10,790 nt of DNA, taken from NCBI GenBank assembly GCA_028682985.1, contig JAJRAE010000154.1, forward strand, positions 1 to 10,790, read 5' to 3'. A program made the translations under genes and the position numbers. The notes below the pieces were generated by a model, which made no database searches, was not told the origin of the DNA, and saw only the letters and a program-made list of their open reading frames with translations. Shown here piece by piece: positions 6,328 through 10,790 of this stretch. The stretch comes from Methanobacterium sp. Its GTDB lineage: Archaea; Methanobacteriota; Methanobacteria; Methanobacteriales; Methanobacteriaceae. Within the stretch, counting starts at the first letter, position 1. The number at the start of each line of letters is the position of its first letter.

Positions 6328-6376
6328 TTATTATACATATTATATTGACTAGATAGTATTTATATCTTTTTACTAT

Positions 6377-6403
6377 ACAATGTAATTAATAAATAACAAT
6401 GTA
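6377..6403. repeat. Short direct repeat of ACAATGTA after the CofE-like gene
   Basis: ACAATGTA occurs at 6377-6384 and again at 6396-6403, 19 bases apart, just beyond the stop codon of the CofE-like gene. The first copy is inside the near-palindrome TACA-A-TGTA. It could be a protein-binding pair, but the length is short enough for chance. Confidence 0.25.
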
Positions 6404-6410
6404 TTGGGGC

Positions 6411-7282
6411 CTATTGCTTCCTGATTATGATTGCGGGAGTGTGCTTTAAACTCTCCAGCAGTTCAACAGTAACCCCCCCCACATCCTTTTGAAAGGATTC
6501 CTTCATGTCGTACACTGTTTCAAAATTATCATATTCCTTATGATAATCCTCTGCCAGCTTAGCTATGACTATCATCTCATCAACATCCCCCTCTTTAGAT
6601 ACTGCCAGAGGTGTGGGGCCAATTATCCTCCCAAATCTTCCTAGAAGGTAGCCGAATATCCCTAGATCCTTTTTTATTCCCGGAATAGCCTGAGGTATGG
6701 AGGTGAACCTGATATTTCCCAACTGATAGGTTGCGTCGGTATCGATGATCATAACGGTGACATTTTTATTATAGGTGTATTTAATGGTGTTTTTTATATC
6801 CTGCACAACCTTTTGAGGATCACTGGGCAGAAGACAGACATAGGACCCAGGAACATTACTTAAATCCACTCCCGCCTCCGATGCAGGTTTAAGGGCGTGC
6901 TTCCATCCGTAAAGTTCTAATATCAACTGTTTATGATTTCTGGCAGCTTTAGGTAACTTTCGAAGGTTTAGAATGGTTCTTCTCTTTATCCTAAAAAGAG
7001 GGCCCAGTATATAACCCCATATCATTTTAGACCAAACATCAGCCAGTAAAATCGCGATAAAAGTAGGTTTATATTTAGTTTCATCAACTATCCTGCCCTC
7101 TGAAATTGCAATGGGAGTTTCAGAAATAACCAGATAATCATCATCCTCAAGATAGGAGGAAGCTTCTCTGATTATAACATCATAAGATTCCCCCGGTTTA
7201 ATATAAAAAGTGCTAATGGGGATAACCAGGTGTGAAATACTCTTTTGGTTTCCAGTGTTGATGCTGATATCCCCTTATCCAT
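6411..7282 (-). CDS. F420-0:L-glutamate ligase (CofE)-like protein; start missing or 5' frameshift
   Basis: The frame from 6411 to 7274 encodes a continuous protein resembling the F420 ligase family. Upstream of the first ATG (7025) it already reads HLVIPISTFYIKPGE, then YLVISETPIAISEGRIVDE and LLADVWSK. Downstream it gives YILGPLF, ALKPASEAGVDLSNVPG, VMIIDTDATYQLGN, FGYLLGR, GPTPLAV and a final HTPAIIIRK, comparable with the closing strand of CofE. CofE adds glutamate to F420-0 with GTP; this divergent paralogue may ligate an amino acid to another substrate. The 83 codons between the in-frame TAA (7275-7277) and ATG 7025 contain no ATG, GTG or TTG. One extra G in the run at 7271-7274 would join ATG 7282 to this frame and give about 290 residues, which is the extent listed here. 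Otherwise a non-standard start, a -1 slip on GGGG, or a real 5' lesion is needed. It lies 46 bases after the Fe-S protein gene. Confidence 0.72.
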
Positions 7283-7328
7283 TATTATTGAAAAATTGGG
7301 TTTAATAAAACAAAAAGTGGAAGATTTT

Positions 7329-8021
7329 TTATCCTTTTATTGGAGGAGCCCATACTTTGAGATCTATTCCTTCAATAATTATCCTTCTTCCTTCCACCTG
7401 GACCACTACACCAGAGTGCACCTTCTGCATCATACAGTGGCCTGGTAGGAATCTAACGGTTTCACCCACATCTGGCACCTTGCCCTGAACAATTCCCTCA
7501 AATCCTCCAACCATGCAAAGTCCAATATCCAGGTATTCAAACTCTGCATCTTGATCCAATCGGTGGCAGGGCCCTATTATATGCACGGTAATCAGACCAT
7601 TTTCTGAGGATAAGATCTTTGCGAAGTGAATTATGGGACAGCCCAATGGCCGGTATTTGATAGTGTCTCCTTCTTTAAGTTCAGCTCTGGTGAAGGGAAA
7701 CAGCACTTCCCGGCAGGATTTCTCATCCGGCAGGGGATCTAATCTTATATCTGCTTCATAACCATCCAGAAGGCCAATGATTTTTTCTTCCTCTGGAATG
7801 ATTTTTTCTTCTATTAATAGTTCTTCCAGTTCTTCCCTGTTTTCCTCAAATATTTCCTGTAAAAGGAATCGGCATTTCTCTAACTGGGTCCATTTTTTGA
7901 TCAAAGCCCCGGTAAATTCATCACACCGGGCGTAACCACAAATTCCGCAGTTGTAACCTGGGAGAAGGTCTGTTATCCGTGAAGAATCTAATTTAGTCTG
8001 ATCATCTTTTTTTTGAGCCAT
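7329..8021 (-). CDS. Cysteine-rich iron-sulfur protein with PF04060-type 4Fe-4S motif
   Basis: 230 residues. LPGYNCGICGYARC and a later Cys give Cys25-x2-Cys28-x4-Cys33-x16-Cys50, the [4Fe-4S] motif also seen in RnfB, CdhD/E-type and corrinoid Fe-S proteins. An acidic coiled segment (about 56-82) follows. The rest is a beta-rich region with five more cysteines (103, 128, 152, 169, 196) in LGCP, GPCH, GLCM and GHCM contexts and repeated Gly-Glu/Asp turns, suggesting a second metal site. It is predicted cytoplasmic and has no redox-partner domain. Start ATG 8021 has AGGTG about 9 bases upstream. The preceding gene is the HypB-like NTPase (65-base gap), so this protein may be its client or scaffold in metallocentre assembly (inference). 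I cannot assign a precise function. Confidence 0.8.
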   Translation of the reverse strand: MAQKKDDQTKLDSSRITDLLPGYNCGICGYARCDEFTGALIKKWTQLEKCRFLLQEIFEENREELEELLIEEKIIPEEEKIIGLLDGYEADIRLDPLPDEKSCREVLFPFTRAELKEGDTIKYRPLGCPIIHFAKILSSENGLITVHIIGPCHRLDQDAEFEYLDIGLCMVGGFEGIVQGKVPDVGETVRFLPGHCMMQKVHSGVVVQVEGRRIIIEGIDLKVWAPPIKG

Positions 8022-8086
8022 AATAAGTGCACCTGAATTATAGTTAGGGTTAAAAAGAATTAATATTAAATTTATTATATTTTTAA

Positions 8087-8788
8087 TTATTCTCCCTGAT
8101 AACTTTGAAAGCCATCTATTCTGCGAAGTATTCCACGATGATACTTCTTATTGACCTTAGTTTCCCCCACACATAAGGTACATACAGCCAGTGGCGCTGA
8201 ATGTCTTAGTTTCTCTTCATCTAAGGACACTTCTTCTGATTTAAGCATCTCCTCGGCCAGTTCTATACATCCCTGTCCACTGAGACCGTTGGCTTCAATG
8301 ATTTTACAGTTGGGGTTAACTTCCAGTATTCTCTCCCGAAATATCTCTCTTTCAGCCTGGGAAATCATATCCCCCTTGGTTATAACAGCAATATCTGAGG
8401 TGCTCAAGAAGGGTCCTACCTTTAATGGAGTGTTGGGTCCACTGGTGGCGTCAATAACACATACCCCCAGGGAGTTCATGGTGAATGGAGCACATCGATG
8501 GCAGAGTCCTGCTGTCTCAACTACTAGTAAATCAGATTCATTTTCTTCGGCCCAGCTTATCATATCTTCTAAATTGTATATGGCGTAATGATCGGGACAC
8601 ATGTCCATAGATAGGCCTATCTTGGTGGGCACTCCGATTTTAGAAAATTTTTGATCGTCATCTGTGTATAGGCAGTCTATTTTGACTACTGATGATTTTA
8701 TATTTCTCTCATTTAGACTGCGCAGTGCATGTATTAGAACTGCTGTTTTTCCAGAACCAGGGGTTCCAGCTACAATTACCATTCTCAT
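8087..8788 (-). CDS. HypB/CobW-like (SIMIBI class) P-loop NTPase, probable metallochaperone
   Basis: 233 residues. Walker A is GTPGSGKTA (8-16). A conserved Asp/acidic switch segment follows (KIDCLYTDDD, 37-46). VVETAGLCHRCAPF (89-102) corresponds in position to the nickel-binding IENVGNLVCP loop of HypB. VITKGD (135-140) stands in for NKxD, so nucleotide choice (GTP or ATP) is uncertain. CTLC (203-206) adds a C-terminal CxxC, and Cys39, Cys64, Cys96 and Cys99 are further possible ligands. HypB and relatives use NTP hydrolysis to hand over nickel or to activate metalloenzymes. This is probably a paralogue rather than hydrogenase HypB itself, since no other hyp gene is here. Start is ATG 8788; another ATG two codons on is possible, and the Shine-Dalgarno is weak. 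It pairs with the downstream Fe-S protein. Confidence 0.82.
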   Translation of the reverse strand: MRMVIVAGTPGSGKTAVLIHALRSLNERNIKSSVVKIDCLYTDDDQKFSKIGVPTKIGLSMDMCPDHYAIYNLEDMISWAEENESDLLVVETAGLCHRCAPFTMNSLGVCVIDATSGPNTPLKVGPFLSTSDIAVITKGDMISQAEREIFRERILEVNPNCKIIEANGLSGQGCIELAEEMLKSEEVSLDEEKLRHSAPLAVCTLCVGETKVNKKYHRGILRRIDGFQSYQGE

Positions 8789-8834
8789 TGGGGATCAATT
8801 CCAAATTTTGTTTCAATTAAAATGTTTCAATATT

Positions 8835-8856
8835 GATATTATAGAATGATATTCTA
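8835..8856 (-). promoter_or_regulatory. TATA-like box overlapping a palindrome before the HypB-like gene
   Basis: The minus strand reads CTATAATATC at 8844-8835; a start site about 25 bases on falls near 8812, giving a leader of about 25 bases. The perfect 6-bp inverted repeat TAGAAT-GAT-ATTCTA (8842-8856) overlaps the box, and with one bulged base the arms extend to ATTAT/ATAAT. Binding here would block TBP, so it is a candidate operator. The rest of the 176-base gap to the next gene is AT-rich with nothing recognised. Confidence 0.42.
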
Positions 8857-8964
8857 ATAATTATTTGATATAAGAAATTTTGATTCATTATTTATTTATT
8901 AATTTTTTACTGATTTATGGAATTTTAAATTCGTACTTTAAGATAAAGATTTAATTCAGGAGTT

Positions 8965-9240
8965 TTATTCTCCCCGGTTTTCATCTACGAATTCATCATT
9001 TAGATCTTTCATTTTCTTATATTTAGCTATATTTTTAGCTTTTTCAATTCCTTTCTGCAGCTTTAGGCTGGCATCCAGATGATCTGCAATCAGTGCACTG
9101 GCCAGACTCTCATCATCTTTTTCCGCATTGGAAGTGAAACCTATAATAGCGAACAATGTTTCCTGCCATGCTTTATATTCTGTTGTGGATTCAAATTGTT
9201 CAATTAGATTATTATCAAATTCAACGGCTTCTTCTCTCAT
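8965..9240 (-). CDS. Small unrecognised helical protein, 91 residues
   Basis: I do not recognise a family. The sequence is charged and almost entirely helix-forming, with Glu/Asp-rich ends, a hydrophobic centre (AWQETLFAIIGFTS) and a Lys-rich helix (KLQKGIEKAKNIAKYKKMKDL). There are no cysteines, no signal peptide and no membrane segment. ATG 9240 follows AGGT by 6 bases. It is isolated by AT-rich gaps of 176 and 278 bases, lying between the ABC ATPase and the HypB-like gene on the same strand. The coding quality (sensible amino-acid mix, Shine-Dalgarno, no competing frame) supports a real gene. It could be a small partner or regulator of a neighbour. Confidence 0.65.
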   Translation of the reverse strand: MREEAVEFDNNLIEQFESTTEYKAWQETLFAIIGFTSNAEKDDESLASALIADHLDASLKLQKGIEKAKNIAKYKKMKDLNDEFVDENRGE

Positions 9241-9358
9241 TTTTAAACCTTTTTAATTATTTATTTACTGTATTTTGAATAGATTTGGATCGTTAATAAA
9301 ATTCTAATTTAGTATTGGGTTGTTTATATCTTTTGTTATATTAAATTTTATAATTCCC

Positions 9359-9393
9359 AAAAAAAGGAATTTAGACTATTATTTTTAAAAAAA
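9359..9393 (-). terminator. Oligo-T tracts, possible terminator after the comA-ABC unit
   Basis: On the minus strand T7 at 9387-9393 and T7 at 9359-9365 lie 126-160 bases after the ABC-gene stop. The second is inside the inverted repeat AATTCC-(8)-GGAATT (9352-9371). The 278-base gap 9241-9518 otherwise holds only AT-rich sequence; a promoter for the 91-residue gene must be here, but no box stands out. Confidence 0.35.
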
Positions 9394-9518
9394 GGTTTGT
9401 GGAGCTTTTTTATTACTGATTTTTAATTAAGCCCTTGAATTGTATAATTATAAAATAAATTAGTTAAATCCTTACATTAAATAAATAAAAATATAATTTA
9501 CAAGTTTGTGGATTTAAT

Positions 9519-10295
9519 TCATAAATCCAGTTTTATTGTGTTCATATCTCCTATAACTTCGCCATTTCTTACCTGGTCTCTTAAGCTTAGCATTATTTCG
9601 TCTATTTTATTTAATTTCTGTGATAAAGCTTTTTCTTTTGGAGTTGTGCTGACCACCTGCCGCATTCCTCCGCTTTTCATCACGATTCTTTTATCGGTCA
9701 TTAATGCCAGAACTGGGTCATGAGTTACAACCATGACGATTTTCCCATGGCCTGCCAGCACTTCCAGGGCGTCATGTTTTCTAATCCCCGCATTTTCAAT
9801 TTCATCTATTAGTACTATTGGTGAATCACTTATTATTGCCACATCTGCCACCATAAGTGCTCTGGACTGGCCTCCACTTAGAATGGTTAGGTCATGATCA
9901 TCTTTTATGGGTTCGCCGGTCAGAGTGTTAGCTAGGTTAATTACTTTGTTTACACAGACCTGGCTGGCACCTCTGCATTTTGCATGTAAGTTCAAGAAAT
10001 CACCAACACTCATATCAGCCAGGAAATTCATGTTCTGGGAGAGTTGTGCCACCATTTTCTTTCGGGGGTTGGTGCGATCATCATAGGTGGGTTCTTTACC
10101 ATTTACCAGTATCTTCCTCTTGGAGAAGGTGTCTTCCTGAGCAAGCTGCTCTATATCACCTATCAAAGAGCTTTTACCACTTCCGGTTGGTCCAACTACC
10201 CCAAATATTTCCCCTTTATTAACTGTGACCTTATTTACCGGTTCTTTTTCTCCGTTCTTATCATAGCCACCTAAAATGGTTATATTATCTATCAT
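9519..10295 (-). CDS. Soluble single-domain ABC ATPase coupled to comA
   Basis: 258 residues with all ABC nucleotide-binding motifs: Walker A GPTGSGKS (35-42), a Q-loop near LSQNMNF (85-91), signature LSGGQ (139-143), Walker B VLIDEIEN (161-168) with the catalytic Glu165, and switch THD (191-193). There are no membrane segments, and no permease or substrate-binding gene is nearby. A C-terminal tail of about 55 residues (from 205), partly helical, follows the core. Soluble ABC proteins include the methyl-coenzyme M reductase activation component A2 (two ABC domains) and Fe-S assembly SufC; this one-domain protein may be of that non-transport sort (inference). ATG 10295 overlaps the comA stop as ATGA, and GGGTGA lies 7 bases upstream of it (10303-10308), so the two genes are translationally coupled. 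A role linked to coenzyme M is suggested by context only. Confidence 0.85.
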   Translation of the reverse strand: MIDNITILGGYDKNGEKEPVNKVTVNKGEIFGVVGPTGSGKSSLIGDIEQLAQEDTFSKRKILVNGKEPTYDDRTNPRKKMVAQLSQNMNFLADMSVGDFLNLHAKCRGASQVCVNKVINLANTLTGEPIKDDHDLTILSGGQSRALMVADVAIISDSPIVLIDEIENAGIRKHDALEVLAGHGKIVMVVTHDPVLALMTDKRIVMKSGGMRQVVSTTPKEKALSQKLNKIDEIMLSLRDQVRNGEVIGDMNTIKLDL

Positions 10296-10790
10296 TGAAT
10301 CTTCACCCTTCCTAAAGTGTCTCCTCTAAGTCCCTGTCTAAGGGTTTCCAGCGCTGTTATCTCTTCTGGTGGAATATTCCCTAAATTGACGTTGGCACCT
10401 AATTTAAGTATCAGATAAATCTGTTGTTCTTTTTGTGGAGCTTCCCAGATAATTCTGTCTTTATCAGTGTTTTCAATTATTATGTTTATCTCATTCTCTT
10501 TAACTTTTCCGTTATCATCATATATACCAATGCCTTTGCCCCCTTCCCTGCCTTCAATGAGGACTTTATCTGCGCCGGCTTTTAAATCAGAATTAATTAA
10601 ATCAATCCTATCATTAATTGTTAATTTTTTATCTTCTACTGGATCTTTCTTACCCACTTCGGTTATAACCATGAACCCGTTATCTTTAACTCTGCTGATA
10701 ATTTCTTCCCGATTAGATGAGTTAATTTGTATGGTTCCGTCTGATATCTCAATGGCCTGAAATCCCAGGTTTTCTGCTTCACTTAAAAAT
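10292..10790 (-). CDS. comA: Phosphosulfolactate synthase, C-terminal 165 residues (5' end outside window)
   Basis: The frame is open to the window edge and ends with TGA at 10292-10294. The 165 visible residues match ComA: LGFQAIEISDGTIQI, GFMVITEVGKKDP, ADKVLIEGREGGKGIGIYDD, IIWEAPQKEQQIYLI and ANVNLGNIPPEEITALETLR, closing with GLRGDT. ComA catalyses Michael addition of sulfite to phosphoenolpyruvate to give (2R)-3-phosphosulfolactate, the first step of coenzyme M synthesis in many methanogens; it is a cytosolic TIM-barrel enzyme. The full protein is about 250 residues, so roughly 85 are missing. The ABC ATPase starts inside its stop codon. The presence of this gene is the clearest marker that the organism is a methanogen. 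Confidence 0.93.
   Translation of the reverse strand, partial: FLSEAENLGFQAIEISDGTIQINSSNREEIISRVKDNGFMVITEVGKKDPVEDKKLTINDRIDLINSDLKAGADKVLIEGREGGKGIGIYDDNGKVKENEINIIIENTDKDRIIWEAPQKEQQIYLILKLGANVNLGNIPPEEITALETLRQGLRGDTLGRVKIQ

Noticed and set aside
7236..7282. ATG 7282 read in its own frame as an independent short gene
   Set aside because: That frame soon loses any protein-like character and stops, whereas the shifted frame carries the F420 ligase-like sequence.
7245..7448. 67-codon plus-strand frame across the Fe-S/CofE-like junction
   Set aside because: It lies opposite the ends of two supported genes, with no ribosome binding site and no recognisable protein character.
8151..8588. 145-codon open frame on the plus strand
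   Set aside because: It is fully antisense to the HypB-like gene, whose motifs are clear; the translation is Ser/Leu-rich with no recognisable domain, typical of a shadow frame.
9980..10274. Two plus-strand frames of 80 and 76 codons opposite the ABC ATPase
   Set aside because: They run antisense to Walker A and Q-loop coding sequence; composition and overlap with each other show they are not genes.
1..10790. CRISPR array, tRNA/rRNA, insertion sequence, phage or defence genes
   Set aside because: No regularly spaced repeats, no tRNA-like cloverleaf, and no transposase, integrase, restriction or toxin-antitoxin motifs were seen on either strand.

Overview
The window is a stretch of an AT-rich euryarchaeal chromosome, most likely a mesophilic methanogen of the Methanobacterium type. 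Three kinds of evidence support this. First, it carries methanogen cofactor genes: phosphosulfolactate synthase for coenzyme M, an F420-0:L-glutamate ligase-like protein, and TfuA. Second, it carries the archaeal basal transcription factor TFE. Third, the signals are archaeal: TATA-like boxes, Shine-Dalgarno sites of the GAGGTGA type, poly-T terminators, and GTG/TTG starts. I see no rRNA, tRNA, CRISPR array, transposase, integrase or phage gene.

Left part (1-3187), all on the plus strand: the 3' end of an amidohydrolase; a universal stress protein; a four-CBS-domain protein followed one base later by an unrecognised 171-residue protein; and a membrane-anchored calcineurin-like metallophosphoesterase. 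The UspA-CBS-171 aa run looks like one ATP/AMP-sensing or stress transcription unit. The phosphoesterase ends at a T8 tract in a convergent junction.

Right part (3256-10790), all on the minus strand, read from right to left: comA (cut by the window end), a soluble single-domain ABC ATPase overlapping comA by ATGA, a small 91-residue orphan, a HypB-like P-loop metallochaperone NTPase, a cysteine-rich Fe-S protein, an F420 ligase (CofE)-like protein, tfe, an HD-domain phosphohydrolase, tfuA, and a larE-type sulfur transferase with an extra C-terminal cysteine-bearing domain. From memory, tfe and comA of Methanothermobacter thermautotrophicus are also only a few genes apart (MTH1669 and MTH1674), so part of this order is probably old; I could not check this.

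Taken together, the minus-strand block is rich in proteins that handle sulfur, Fe-S clusters, nickel-type metallocentres and methanogenic coenzymes. The most interesting possibilities are these. TfuA and LarE may form a sulfur-delivery pair for protein thioamidation, for which McrA thioglycine is the known TfuA-linked target. The HypB-like NTPase and the Fe-S protein may form an undescribed metallocentre assembly module. The CofE-like gene has about 80 well-conserved-looking codons upstream of its first ATG but no usable start codon; one extra G in a four-G run would restore an ATG start.

Start corrections proposed here: the UspA gene at GTG 485, tfuA at ATG 4983, and TTG starts for tfe and the HD gene.
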